Source of the DNA: Paraburkholderia nodosa DSM 21604
GTDB lineage: Bacteria; Pseudomonadota; Gammaproteobacteria; Burkholderiales; Burkholderiaceae
Length of the DNA stretch: 64,000 nt
Direction: 5' to 3'
Assembly: GCF_000519185.1 (NCBI RefSeq)
Contig: NZ_JAFA01000038.1
Coordinates: forward strand, 1 to 64,000
The position numbers were made by a program, and so were the translations under genes. Below the pieces are notes generated by a model, which was given only the letters and a program-made list of their open reading frames with translations, ran no database searches and was not told the origin of the DNA. Below, piece after piece: positions 17,696-26,862 of this stretch; the stretch's first letter is position 1, and the number at the start of each line of letters is the position of its first letter.

Positions 17696-18957
17696 GCTGG
17701 TCCGAGCGATTCGGTGCGCGCCTCTCGCGCGAAGACGGTCAGGCCGGCGGTTCGTCGGGCGGCGGCGCGCGCTCGGGCGGTCTTGCGAGCGTCGTCAACG
17801 GCGTGCGTCCCGGCCGCTCGCGCATGCTCGACTACGACCACTCGCTCCTGTGGGCCGTGATCGCGCTGCTCGGTCTTGGCGTGGTGATGGTCTACTCGGC
17901 CTCGATCGCCATGCCCGATTCGCCCAAGTACGCCTCGTATCGCGACTGGGCGTTCCTCGTGCGCCACATCGTTTCGCTCGTGATTGCCACGGTCGCGGCG
18001 CTCGTCACGTTCCGCATTCCGGTTTCCACGTGGGACCGCTACGCGCCGAAGCTCTTTCTGATTGCGCTCGCCATGCTCGTGGTCGTGCTGATTCCGCACA
18101 TCGGCAAGGGCGTGAACGGCGCGCGGCGCTGGATTCCGCTCGGCGTCACGAACATGCAGCCGTCGGAAATCATGAAGCTCGCCGTGACGATTTACGCGGC
18201 GAACTACACGGTGCGCAAGCAGGAATACATGCACAGTTTCGCGAAAGGCTTCCTGCCGATGGCATTCGCCGTGGGCGTGGTCGGCGCGCTGCTGCTGCTC
18301 GAGCCCGACATGGGCGCATTCATGGTGATCGCCGCGATCGCCATGGGCGTGCTGTTCCTCGGCGGCGTGAACGGCAAGCTGTTCGGCGGCCTCGTGGCCA
18401 CGGCAGTGGGCACCTTTACGCTGCTCGTGTGGGCGTCGCCGTGGCGCCGCGAACGGATCTTCGCGTACCTCGATCCGTGGGACGACCGCTACGCGCAGGG
18501 CAAGGCGTACCAGCTCACGCACTCGCTCATCGCGTTCGGTCGCGGCGAGTGGTTCGGTGTGGGTCTGGGCGGCAGCGTCGAGAAGCTCAACTACCTGCCG
18601 GAAGCGCACACCGACTTTATTCTCGCCGTGATCGGCGAGGAACTCGGTTTCGTCGGCGTGCTCATCGTGATCCTGCTGTTCTACTGGATCGTGCGCCGCT
18701 CGTTCGAGATCGGCCGCCAGGCGCTCGCGCTCGACCGCACGTTCGCGGGCCTCGTCGCCAAGGGTCTCGGCGTGTGGTTCGGCGCGCAGGCCTTCATCAA
18801 CATGGGCGTGAACCTGGGTCTGTTGCCGACCAAGGGTCTCACGCTGCCGCTCGTGAGCTATGGCGGCTCGGGCATTTTGCTGAACTGCGTCGCGGTGGCG
18901 CTGCTGTTGCGTGTGGATTACGAGAACCGGGTCCTGATGCGCGGAGGCAAGGTATGA
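17692..18957 (+). CDS. ftsW: Septal peptidoglycan glycosyltransferase FtsW
   Basis: SEDS-family polytopic membrane protein that polymerises lipid II into septal glycan strands together with FtsI. 421 residues with about ten transmembrane helices after a Gly/Ser-rich cytoplasmic N-terminal tail of about 45 residues. Family signatures are VMVYSAS near 65, KGVNGARRW near 140, PSEIMKLA near 157, DFILAVIGEELGF near 307 and SYGGSG near 388. The ATG at 17692 overlaps the murD stop; the longer open frame upstream lies inside murD and is not used. Confidence 0.96.
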   Translation: MSWSERFGARLSREDGQAGGSSGGGARSGGLASVVNGVRPGRSRMLDYDHSLLWAVIALLGLGVVMVYSASIAMPDSPKYASYRDWAFLVRHIVSLVIATVAALVTFRIPVSTWDRYAPKLFLIALAMLVVVLIPHIGKGVNGARRWIPLGVTNMQPSEIMKLAVTIYAANYTVRKQEYMHSFAKGFLPMAFAVGVVGALLLLEPDMGAFMVIAAIAMGVLFLGGVNGKLFGGLVATAVGTFTLLVWASPWRRERIFAYLDPWDDRYAQGKAYQLTHSLIAFGRGEWFGVGLGGSVEKLNYLPEAHTDFILAVIGEELGFVGVLIVILLFYWIVRRSFEIGRQALALDRTFAGLVAKGLGVWFGAQAFINMGVNLGLLPTKGLTLPLVSYGGSGILLNCVAVALLLRVDYENRVLMRGGKV

Positions 18958-20057
18958 CCGCAGCGACGCGCACGCTCATGGTGATGGCCGGCGGCACCGG
19001 GGGACACGTGTTCCCGGGGCTCGCCGTCGCGCATCGCATGGAGCAATGGGGCTGGCGCGTGGTGTGGCTCGGCAATCCCGCAGGCATGGAAGCGACGCTC
19101 GTGCCGAAGCACGGCATCACGATGGAATACGTGCGCTTTGGCGGCGTTCGCGGCAAGGGCATCAAGACCAAGCTGATGCTGCCGCTGAACCTGCTGCGCG
19201 CCTGCACGCAGAGCCTCGCGGCGCTGCGCCGCGTGAAGCCCGACGTCGTGCTCGGCATGGGCGGGTACATCACGTTCCCGGCGGGCGTGATGAGCGCGCT
19301 TTCGGGCCGCCCGCTCGTGCTGCATGAACAGAATTCGATTGCGGGTCTCGCGAACAAGGTGCTCGCGAAGCTGGCCAGGCGCGTGCTCGTGGCGTTTCCG
19401 GGCGCCTTGCCGAACGCCGAGTGGACCGGCAACCCGATCCGCGAAGCGCTCGAACACGTCGACGCTCCGGCGGCGCGCTACGCCTCGCGCAGCGGTCCGC
19501 TGCGCGTGCTCGTGGTGGGCGGCAGTCTCGGCGCCACGGCGCTCAACGAAGTGGTGCCGCGCGCGCTGTCGCTGCTTGCGCCGGAAGAGCGTCCGCACAT
19601 CGTGCATCAGGCGGGCGCGAAGCACATCGACGTCTTGCGTCAAAACTATCTCGACGCCGGACTCGAGCTGAATGACACGGTGCAGCTCGTGCCGTTCATC
19701 GACGACATGGCGAGCGCCTACCGGAACGCGGACCTCGTGGTCTGCCGTTCGGGCGCAATGACGGTGGCCGAAATCGCGGCCGTGGGCGTGGCGGCATGCT
19801 TCGTGCCGTTCCCCTACGCCGTGGACGACCACCAGACCACCAACGCCGCGTTCCTTGCCGACAAGGACGCAGCACTCGTGGTGCAGCAACGCGACCTGAC
19901 GGCGGAAGGGCTCGCCGACTGGTTGCGGCATCAGACCAGAACATCGCTGGCGGAAATGGCAGGGCGCGCTCGCGCGCTCGCGAAACCCGACGCCGCCGAT
20001 CAGGTCGCGCGCATCTGCGCGGCCGTGGCGGGCGTAAGTGCGGGAGGAAAGCAATGA
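18954..20057 (+). CDS. murG: UDP-GlcNAc:lipid I N-acetylglucosaminyltransferase MurG
   Basis: Peripheral membrane GT-B glycosyltransferase converting lipid I into lipid II. 367 residues. The N-terminal G-loop GGTGGHVFPG is at about 12-21, MGGYITFPAG near 102 and the HEQNS motif near 124. The C-terminal UDP-GlcNAc site shows GGSLGA near 188 and RSGAMTVAE near 263. It is coupled to both neighbours by ATGA overlaps (18954-18957 and 20054-20057). Confidence 0.97.
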   Translation: MTAATRTLMVMAGGTGGHVFPGLAVAHRMEQWGWRVVWLGNPAGMEATLVPKHGITMEYVRFGGVRGKGIKTKLMLPLNLLRACTQSLAALRRVKPDVVLGMGGYITFPAGVMSALSGRPLVLHEQNSIAGLANKVLAKLARRVLVAFPGALPNAEWTGNPIREALEHVDAPAARYASRSGPLRVLVVGGSLGATALNEVVPRALSLLAPEERPHIVHQAGAKHIDVLRQNYLDAGLELNDTVQLVPFIDDMASAYRNADLVVCRSGAMTVAEIAAVGVAACFVPFPYAVDDHQTTNAAFLADKDAALVVQQRDLTAEGLADWLRHQTRTSLAEMAGRARALAKPDAADQVARICAAVAGVSAGGKQ

Positions 20058-21448
20058 AACACATCGTCAAACATATCCATTTCGTTGGCATCGGTGGCGC
20101 GGGCATGAGCGGCATCGCCGAAGTGCTCGTCAACCTCGGTTATCAGGTAAGCGGCTCGGACCTCGCGAAGAACGCGGTCACCGATCGACTCGCCGCGCTC
20201 GGCGCGCGCATCGCGATCGGCCATGCCGAAGAGAACATCGAAGGCGCGAATGCCGTGGTCGTTTCGACCGCGGTGCGCAGCGACAACCCCGAAGTGCTCG
20301 CGGCACGCCATCGCCGCATTCCCATCGTGCCGCGCGCCGTGATGCTCGCGGAACTGATGCGTCTGAAGCAGGGCATCGCGATCGCCGGCACGCACGGCAA
20401 GACCACCACGACCTCGCTCGTGGCGAGCGTGCTGGCCGCGGGCGGGCTCGATCCGACCTTCGTGATCGGCGGGCGCCTGATCAGTGCGGGCGCGAACGCG
20501 CGCCTCGGCACGGGCGACTTCATCGTGGCGGAAGCCGACGAATCCGACGCATCGTTCCTGAACCTGTTCCCGGTGATCGAAGTCATTACGAACATCGACG
20601 CCGATCACATGGACACCTACGGGCACGATTTCGCGCGCCTGAAACAGGCGTTCATCGAGTTCACGCATCGGCTGCCGTTCTATGGCATTGCGGTGCTGTG
20701 CGTGGACGACCCGAACGTGAAGGAGATTCTGCCGTTCGTCTCGAAGCCGATCATCCGTTACGGCTTCGCGTCCGACGCGCAGGTGCGCGCAGTGAACGTG
20801 ATCGCGCGCGAAGGCAAGATGCACTTCACGGTGATGCGCGAAGACGCGCCGTCGCTCGACATCGTGCTGAATTTGCCGGGCACGCACAACGTGCAGAACG
20901 CGCTCGCCGCGATTGCGATCGCGACCGAACTCGAAGTGAAGGACGCCGATATTCAACGCGCGCTCGCGGAATTCAACGGCGTGGGCCGTCGTTTTCAGCG
21001 CTATGGCGAGATTCCCGTCAACGGCGGCGGCGCCTGGACGTTGATCGACGACTATGGCCATCACCCGGTGGAAATGGCCGCGACGATCGCAGCGGCGCGC
21101 GGCGCGTTTCCCGAGCGCCGTCTCGTGCTGGCGTTCCAGCCGCACCGCTATACGCGTACGCGCGACTGTTTCGAAGACTTCGTGCGGGTGCTGTCGACCG
21201 TCGACGCGCTCGTGCTGACCGATGTCTATGCGGCTGGCGAAGCGCCGATCGTCGCAGCGGATGGCCGCGCGCTCGCTCGCGCGATTCGCGTGGCGGGCAA
21301 GGTCGAGCCGGTGTTCGTCGAGACCGTGGATGAAGTGCCGGAGGCGCTTGCCGCAGTGGTGCGCGACGGCGATGTGGTGATTACGATGGGCGCGGGTTCG
21401 ATCGGCGGTGTGCCGGGCCGGATCGCAGCCCAGGAACAGAAGGCGTGA
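20054..21448 (+). CDS. murC: UDP-N-acetylmuramate:L-alanine ligase
   Basis: Cytoplasmic Mur ligase that adds the first amino acid, L-Ala, to UDP-MurNAc. 464 residues with HFVGIGGAGMSGIAE near residue 9, the ATP site AGTHGKTTTTSL near 111, EADESDAS near 161, and DDYGHHP near 335. It starts inside the murG stop and ends at a GTGA overlap with ddlB. Confidence 0.96.
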   Translation: MKHIVKHIHFVGIGGAGMSGIAEVLVNLGYQVSGSDLAKNAVTDRLAALGARIAIGHAEENIEGANAVVVSTAVRSDNPEVLAARHRRIPIVPRAVMLAELMRLKQGIAIAGTHGKTTTTSLVASVLAAGGLDPTFVIGGRLISAGANARLGTGDFIVAEADESDASFLNLFPVIEVITNIDADHMDTYGHDFARLKQAFIEFTHRLPFYGIAVLCVDDPNVKEILPFVSKPIIRYGFASDAQVRAVNVIAREGKMHFTVMREDAPSLDIVLNLPGTHNVQNALAAIAIATELEVKDADIQRALAEFNGVGRRFQRYGEIPVNGGGAWTLIDDYGHHPVEMAATIAAARGAFPERRLVLAFQPHRYTRTRDCFEDFVRVLSTVDALVLTDVYAAGEAPIVAADGRALARAIRVAGKVEPVFVETVDEVPEALAAVVRDGDVVITMGAGSIGGVPGRIAAQEQKA

Positions 21449-22407
21449 GCGACATGAGCAGTATCGATCCGAAGTTCGACCCGAAGCAGTTCGGCAAGGT
21501 GGCCGTGTTGTACGGCGGCGTGTCCGCCGAGCGCGAGGTATCGCTCAAGTCGGGCACGCTGGTGCTGCAGGCGCTGCAGAGCGCCGGCATCGACGCGCAT
21601 CCGTTCGACCCGTCAGAACGCCCGCTTTCGGCGCTCAAGGACGAAGGTTTCGTGCGCGCGTTCAACGCGCTGCACGGCGGCTACGGCGAGAACGGCCAGA
21701 TCCAGGGCGCGCTCGACTTCTACGGCATTCGCTATACGGGCACGGGCGTGCTCGGCTCCGCGCTCGGGCTCGACAAGTTCCGCAGCAAGCTCGTGTGGCA
21801 GCAGCTCGGCATTCCCACGCCGCCGTTCGAAGCGGTGCTGCGCGGCGACGACTACGCGGCGCGCGCGCCGCAGATCCTCGCGAAGCTAGGCCTGCCGCTT
21901 TTCGTCAAGCCCGCGAGCGAAGGCTCGAGCGTGGCCGTGATCAAGGTGAAGGCGGAAAGCCAACTCGTGCCGGCGCTCGAAGAAGCCGCGAAGTTCGACA
22001 AGATCGTGCTGGTGGAAAAAAGCATCGAAGGCGGCGGCGAGTACACCGCGTGCATCGCGGGCGACCTCGAACTGCCGATCATCAAGATCGTGCCGGCGGG
22101 TGAGTTCTACGACTACGACGCGAAGTACATCCTCGACACGACGCAGTATCTGATTCCCTGTGGTGTCGCGCCGGAGAAGGAAGCGGAACTGAAGAAGCTC
22201 GCGCGCCGCGCGTTCGACGTGCTCGGCTGCACCGACTGGGGCCGCGCCGATTTCATGATGGACCGGGCAGGCAACGCGTACTTCCTCGAAGTGAACACGG
22301 CGCCGGGCATGACCGATCACTCGCTGCCGCCGAAGGCCGCGCGCTCGGTAGGCATCGAGTATCGCGATCTCGTGGTGCGCGTGCTGGCACTCACGCTAAA
22401 AGATTGA
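21445..22407 (+). CDS. ddlB: D-alanine:D-alanine ligase
   Basis: Cytoplasmic ATP-grasp enzyme making the D-Ala-D-Ala dipeptide used by MurF. About 320 residues. The N-terminal VLYGGVSAEREVSL is near 26-39, the ATP-grasp lysines lie in PLFVKPASEGSSVAV near 150-164, and the metal and product site DFMMDRAGNAYFLEVNTAPGMT is near 269-290. The start is the GTG at 21445 overlapping the murC stop (GTGA), or the ATG at 21454, three codons in. Both would give a functional enzyme. Confidence 0.95.
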   Translation: MSDMSSIDPKFDPKQFGKVAVLYGGVSAEREVSLKSGTLVLQALQSAGIDAHPFDPSERPLSALKDEGFVRAFNALHGGYGENGQIQGALDFYGIRYTGTGVLGSALGLDKFRSKLVWQQLGIPTPPFEAVLRGDDYAARAPQILAKLGLPLFVKPASEGSSVAVIKVKAESQLVPALEEAAKFDKIVLVEKSIEGGGEYTACIAGDLELPIIKIVPAGEFYDYDAKYILDTTQYLIPCGVAPEKEAELKKLARRAFDVLGCTDWGRADFMMDRAGNAYFLEVNTAPGMTDHSLPPKAARSVGIEYRDLVVRVLALTLKD

Positions 22408-22467
22408 ACCCCTGATTAATCTCTGACCGACGAATTGCCGAACCGGAATTGAACCGACAATCTCGAA

Positions 22468-23223
22468 ATGTGGAATAACGTACGCCAGCTCAACCTTGCC
22501 GCCAACGCGTTGCACGCGCTGCTCGCGCTCGCGCTGCTGGCGGCCGGCTGCTACTGGCTCGTGCAGCGCCCGAACTTCGCGCTGCGAGAGATCCGCATCG
22601 AGGGCGACATCGAGCACATCAATTCGCCCACCGTGCGAGCGAGCGTGGTCGGCCGGCTGAAGGGCAACTTCTTCACGGTCGATCTCGATACGGCGCGCGC
22701 CGCGTTCGAGCAGATGCCGTGGGTGCGTCACGCGAGCGTGCGCCGCGTGTGGCCCAACGCACTGGCTGTCACGCTCGAGGAGTACAAACCGCTGGGCACG
22801 TGGGGCAGCGATCAGCTCGTGAGCACGGACGGCGAACTGTTCACGGCGAACCAGGGCGAACTCGACGAAGAGTTGCCCGCGTTCGATGGTCCCGACGGCA
22901 CCGCGCCCGAAGTGGTCGCGCGCTACCGCGACCTGGAGAAGTGGTTCGCACCGCTCGGGCTCACGCCCGACGAGGTGACGCTCTCGCCGCGTTACGCGTG
23001 GACGGTGAAGCTCTCGAACGGCATGCAGGTGGAGCTGGGCCGCGAGCGTAACGCCGACACATTGAGCGAGCGATCGCACCGCCTCATCGCGGCATGGTCG
23101 GCGGTGACGCAACGTTGGGGCAAAGAGATCGAATACGCGGACTTGCGTTATCCGAACGGGTTTGCGATAAGGGCGGCCGGCATGCGCTTCATCAGTGACA
23201 CGCCCGCTCCGGGCAAGAAGTAA
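22468..23223 (+). CDS. ftsQ: Cell division protein FtsQ
   Basis: Bitopic divisome scaffold that recruits FtsL/FtsB. 251 residues: short cytoplasmic tail, one transmembrane helix at about 12-31, then a POTRA domain with IEGDIEHINSPTVR near 47-60 and the beta domain VRRVWPNALAVTLEEYKPLG near 90-110. It is separated from ddlB by 60 bp, unlike the overlapped genes upstream, so a fresh ribosome site is used. Confidence 0.94.
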   Translation: MWNNVRQLNLAANALHALLALALLAAGCYWLVQRPNFALREIRIEGDIEHINSPTVRASVVGRLKGNFFTVDLDTARAAFEQMPWVRHASVRRVWPNALAVTLEEYKPLGTWGSDQLVSTDGELFTANQGELDEELPAFDGPDGTAPEVVARYRDLEKWFAPLGLTPDEVTLSPRYAWTVKLSNGMQVELGRERNADTLSERSHRLIAAWSAVTQRWGKEIEYADLRYPNGFAIRAAGMRFISDTPAPGKK

Positions 23224-23250
23224 CAGAACATCACACGCAACGAGCGCGAT

Positions 23251-24483
23251 ATGAGTAAAGACTATAAGGATCTGCTGGTCAGCCTCGACATCGGGACGTC
23301 GAAGGTGGTGGCCGTCGTCGCCGAATTGAAGGGCGAGGGCCACTACGAAGTGATCGGTCTCGGCCAGAGCGAATCGAAAGGTCTCAAGAAGGGCGTGGTG
23401 GTGAACATCGAGGCCACGGTGCAGTCTATCCAGAGAGCGCTCGAAGAAGCGGAACTCATGGCCGATTGCAAGATCACTAACGTATTCACCGGCATTGCGG
23501 GCAGCCACATTCGCAGCTTCAACTCGAGCGGCATGGTCGCCATCAAGGAGAAGGAAGTCACGCAGGCAGACGTCGCGCGCGTGATCGAAACGGCGAAGGC
23601 GATCAACATCCCGACCGACCAGCAGGTGCTGCATATCCTCACGCAGGAATTCATCATCGACGGCCAGGAAGATGTGCGCGAGCCGATCGGCATGAGCGGC
23701 ATCCGTCTGGAAGTGAAGGTGCATATCGTGACGGGCGCGGTGAGCGCGGCGCAGAACATCGTGAAGTGCGTGCGCCGCTGCGGCCTCGAAGTAAACGACC
23801 TCATTCTGCAGCCGCTCGCTTCGTCGCTGGCGGTGCTGACCGAGGACGAGAAGGAACTGGGCGTGGTGCTCGTCGATGTCGGCGGCGGCACGACCGACAT
23901 CGCGATCTTCAGCGAAGGCGCGATTCGCCATACCGCGGTGATTCCGATCGCGGGCGACCAGGTGACGAGCGACATCGCCATGGCGCTGCGCACGCCCACG
24001 CCCGACGCGGAAGACATCAAGGTGAGCTACGGCATCGCGAAGCAGGCCCTCGCCGATCCGGACGAGATGATCGAAGTGCCGGGTCTGGGCGAGCGCGGTC
24101 CGCGCACGCTGTCGCGCCAGGCGCTCGCCGCCGTGATCGAGCCGCGCGTGGAAGAGCTTTTCTCGCTCGTGCAGCAGGTGGTGCGCGAGTCGGGCTACGA
24201 AGAACTGCTGAGCTCGGGTGTCGTGCTCACGGGCGGCGCCGCGATGATGCCGGGCATGGTGGAACTGGGCGAGGACATCTTCCTGAAGCCGGTGCGCATC
24301 GGCGTGCCGGAATACGCGGGCGGTCTGGCCGACGTGGTGCGCAATCCGCGCTACTCGACGGCGATGGGCCTGCTCGTTGAAGGCCGCTCGCAGCGCATGC
24401 GCGGGCGCAAGGTTGCAGTGCAGTCGGGGTCGATGGGCCAGGTCTTTTCACGCATGAAGGACTGGTTCCTCGGCAGCTTCTAA
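23251..24483 (+). CDS. ftsA: Cell division protein FtsA
   Basis: Actin-like ATPase that tethers FtsZ to the inner membrane and recruits later divisome proteins. 410 residues with the phosphate-1 motif SLDIGTSKV near 11-19, phosphate-2 VDVGGGTTDIAIF near 208-220, adenosine motif SGVVLTGGAAMMPG near 325, and a C-terminal amphipathic membrane-targeting helix (KDWFLGSF). It follows ftsQ by 27 bp. A 142-bp leader with a hairpin separates it from ftsZ. Confidence 0.97.
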   Translation: MSKDYKDLLVSLDIGTSKVVAVVAELKGEGHYEVIGLGQSESKGLKKGVVVNIEATVQSIQRALEEAELMADCKITNVFTGIAGSHIRSFNSSGMVAIKEKEVTQADVARVIETAKAINIPTDQQVLHILTQEFIIDGQEDVREPIGMSGIRLEVKVHIVTGAVSAAQNIVKCVRRCGLEVNDLILQPLASSLAVLTEDEKELGVVLVDVGGGTTDIAIFSEGAIRHTAVIPIAGDQVTSDIAMALRTPTPDAEDIKVSYGIAKQALADPDEMIEVPGLGERGPRTLSRQALAAVIEPRVEELFSLVQQVVRESGYEELLSSGVVLTGGAAMMPGMVELGEDIFLKPVRIGVPEYAGGLADVVRNPRYSTAMGLLVEGRSQRMRGRKVAVQSGSMGQVFSRMKDWFLGSF

Positions 24484-24554
24484 GTACAGAAGTCGCAGGA
24501 CAGAAGGCGAAGTACAAGCTTCGAAAAATCGCGCTGGTGACGGCGGCTAGCGCG

Positions 24555-24582
24555 CAGTGGAAGGTTGCCCGATCTTCCACTG
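24555..24582 (+). other. Hairpin in the ftsA-ftsZ leader
   Basis: CAGTGGAAG (24555-24563) pairs perfectly with CTTCCACTG (24574-24582) around a 10-nt loop, 43 bp upstream of the ftsZ start. It has no T-run, so it is more likely an RNA processing or regulatory element than a terminator. Confidence 0.5.
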
Positions 24583-24625
24583 GATAACGGCCGAGGAGCG
24601 GAATCTTTTTCTTGACGGAGGCAAC

Positions 24626-25828
24626 ATGGAATTCCAGATGCTGGAAACGGAAACCAACGGCACCATCATCAAGGTGGTAGGCGTTGGTGGTGCGGGCGGC
24701 AATGCCGTGCAGCACATGATTAACCGCGGCGTGCAAGGCGTCGATTTCATCGTGATGAACACGGACGCACAGGCGCTCTCGCGCTCGCGTGCATCGGCCG
24801 TGATTCAGCTCGGCAACACGGGCCTTGGCGCCGGTGCGAAGCCGGAGATGGGCCGCGCGGCGGCTGAAGAAGCCCGTGAGCGCATCGCCGACGCACTGCG
24901 CGGCGCGCACATGGTGTTCATCACTGCCGGCATGGGCGGCGGCACCGGCACGGGCGCAGCCCCGGTCGTCGCGCAGATCGCCAAGGAAATGGGCATTCTC
25001 ACCGTTGGCGTGGTGAGCAAGCCGTTCGAGTTCGAAGGCGGCAAGCGTATGCGCGTGGCGGAAGCCGGCTCGCAGCAACTGGAGGATCACGTCGACTCGC
25101 TGATCGTCGTCCTGAACGACAAGCTGTTCGACGTGATGGGCGATGACGCCGAGATGGACAAGTGCTTCCAGTGCGCGGACGACGTTTTGAACAACGCCGT
25201 TGCAGGCATCGCCGAAATCATCAACGTCGACGGTCTCGTGAACGTCGACTTTGAAGACGTGAAGACGGTGATGGGCGAGCAGGGCAAGGCGATGATGGGC
25301 ACGGCGACGGTTGCCGGCGTCGATCGCGCACGCCTCGCGGCGGAACAGGCCGTGGCGAGCCCGCTGCTCGAAGGCGTCGATCTGTCGGGTGCGCGCGGCG
25401 TGCTGGTCAACATCACGTCGAGCCGTTCGCTGCGTCTGTCGGAAACGCGCGAAGTGATGAACACCATCAAGAGCTATGCTGCGGAAGATGCGACGGTGAT
25501 CTTCGGTGCGGTGTACGACGACGCGATGGGCGACGCGCTGCGCGTGACGGTGGTGGCAACGGGCCTCGGCCGTGCTGCGAAGAAGCAGCAAGCTGCGCCG
25601 ATGCAACTGCTGCGCACGGGCACGGACAACCAGCCGATCCCGGCTCCGGCGGGCTCGTACGCACCGCAGCACAGCGGCCACGGCAACACGGCCGACTACG
25701 GCGCGCTCGACACGCCGGCAGTGTGGCGCACGTCGCGCGACACCGCGGCTTCGCACGTGCAAGCGCTGCAGGAAAAGGGCGTCGATACGTACGATATCCC
25801 GGCGTTCCTGCGCAAGCAGGCGGACTGA
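24626..25828 (+). CDS. ftsZ: Cell division protein FtsZ
   Basis: Tubulin-like GTPase that polymerises into the division ring. 400 residues. Signatures: VVGVGGAGGNAVQHM near 13-27, the tubulin G-box GGGTGTGAAP near 104-113, and NVDFEDVKTVM near 207. The C-terminal conserved peptide YDIPAFLRKQ near the end binds FtsA and other partners. The start at 24626 has GACGGAGG at 24614-24621; the in-frame ATG at 24557 upstream falls inside the leader hairpin and is rejected. The linker before the C-terminal peptide is Gln/Pro/Ala-rich. Confidence 0.97.
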   Translation: MEFQMLETETNGTIIKVVGVGGAGGNAVQHMINRGVQGVDFIVMNTDAQALSRSRASAVIQLGNTGLGAGAKPEMGRAAAEEARERIADALRGAHMVFITAGMGGGTGTGAAPVVAQIAKEMGILTVGVVSKPFEFEGGKRMRVAEAGSQQLEDHVDSLIVVLNDKLFDVMGDDAEMDKCFQCADDVLNNAVAGIAEIINVDGLVNVDFEDVKTVMGEQGKAMMGTATVAGVDRARLAAEQAVASPLLEGVDLSGARGVLVNITSSRSLRLSETREVMNTIKSYAAEDATVIFGAVYDDAMGDALRVTVVATGLGRAAKKQQAAPMQLLRTGTDNQPIPAPAGSYAPQHSGHGNTADYGALDTPAVWRTSRDTAASHVQALQEKGVDTYDIPAFLRKQAD

Positions 25829-25845
25829 CACGCGAGCCGATCTGA

Positions 25846-25878
25846 CTGCGGCAGGGCACGCGTTGCCCTCGCCCGCAG
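25846..25878 (+). terminator. Hairpin downstream of ftsZ
   Basis: Outer arms CTGCG/CGCAG and inner arms AGGGCA/TGCCCT form an interrupted stem 18 bp after the ftsZ stop. No T-run follows, so it may be a weak or Rho-assisted end of the dcw transcript. Confidence 0.4.
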
Positions 25879-26093
25879 ACAGAGCGCGCGCGCTGCGTAG
25901 CAATGAAGGCGAGCAGGACCAGCAAGGCCGCATCCGCGAGGATGCGCGGCAGGGACGGTTGCCCGCCACGCGTCGAGCGTGGGGGACAGGCGCGGTGTCG
26001 CCCAACGAACCTGTGTCACCTTGGAGTACATCGTTGCCCAACATTGCACGACGCCGGCGCGACACGCTTGCGCATCGTTGCGAAGGACGAGTC

Positions 26094-26603
26094 ATGATCA
26101 AACAGGGTGAAACGCTGCCCGAAGCGACCCTCTTCGAGTTCGTCGAAGACGCGCGCGAGGGCTGCACGCTGGGGCCTAACAGCTTCGACGTGCAAAAGGA
26201 AGCGGCGGGCAAGCGCGTGGTGATCTTCGGATTGCCGGGCGCATTCACGCCCACGTGCTCCGCGAAGCACGTGCCGGGTTACGTCGAACACTTCGACGCG
26301 CTGCGCGCGGCCGGTGTCGACGAGGTCTGGTGCGTGTCCGTCAACGACGCGTTCGTCATGGGCGCGTGGGGACGCGATCAGCGTACCTCGGGCAAGGTAC
26401 GCATGATGGCCGACGGCAGCGCAGCGTTGACTCGTGCACTCGGACTGGAGCAGGATTTGTCGGCGCGTGGCATGGGAATCCGCTCCCAGCGCTATGCGAT
26501 GGTGGTCGACGACGGCGTGGTCAAGACGCTGCACGTCGAAGCGCCCGGCAAGTTCGAAGTAAGCGATGCTGCGAGCATACTTGCCACGTTGACCCGCGCA
26601 TGA
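26094..26603 (+). CDS. Peroxiredoxin, Prx5-like
   Basis: Thiol peroxidase of the Prx5 (AhpC/redoxin) group that reduces hydrogen peroxide and organic peroxides. The 169-residue product has the active-site motif PGAFTPTCSAKHVPGY with the peroxidatic Cys55, and a conserved Arg near 133 (GIRSQRYAMV). A second Cys lies near residue 81 (VWCVSVND), a buried position typical of the family. A glutaredoxin is the usual partner but none is fused here. The start is the ATG at 26094, near the canonical N-terminus (MIKQGETLPE). It sits between ftsZ and lpxC, a common Burkholderiales arrangement without known mechanistic link to division. Confidence 0.9.
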   Translation: MIKQGETLPEATLFEFVEDAREGCTLGPNSFDVQKEAAGKRVVIFGLPGAFTPTCSAKHVPGYVEHFDALRAAGVDEVWCVSVNDAFVMGAWGRDQRTSGKVRMMADGSAALTRALGLEQDLSARGMGIRSQRYAMVVDDGVVKTLHVEAPGKFEVSDAASILATLTRA

Positions 26604-26681
26604 GCGCGTTCGCGGGCGCGGCGTTGCCCTGATGCAACGCGAACCTGCGGCGCAATTGTGACAGGCGATTACGTGAGCCCA

Positions 26682-26728
26682 GCGGGCCGATCACCCCGGG
26701 AACGCCTCCGTTCCGGGTATCGGCCCGC
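26682..26728 (+). terminator. Terminator-like stem after the peroxiredoxin gene
   Basis: GCGGGCCGAT (26682-26691) pairs with ATCGGCCCGC (26719-26728); an inner GGAACG/CGTTCC stem extends it. It separates the peroxiredoxin gene from the lpxC promoter. No T-run follows. Confidence 0.55.
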
Positions 26729-26803
26729 CCTCCATCCCTGGTGGGTAACACAGGGAAACAGTTTGTCACGCCGGTGAAAACGACGGACTTGGCGCAACTG
26801 GAG

Positions 26804-26809
26804 TATAAT
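26804..26809 (+). promoter_or_regulatory. Candidate -10 element for lpxC
   Basis: An exact TATAAT lies 53 bp upstream of the lpxC start. The matching -35 is poor (GACGGA at 26782-26787, spacer 16), so an activator or a non-canonical -35 is implied if this is the promoter. Confidence 0.5.
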
Positions 26810-26862
26810 TCGTGCTATGAATTAAAAAGTCCCGATTGGGATTTTCAATGAGCAAGAAGACC

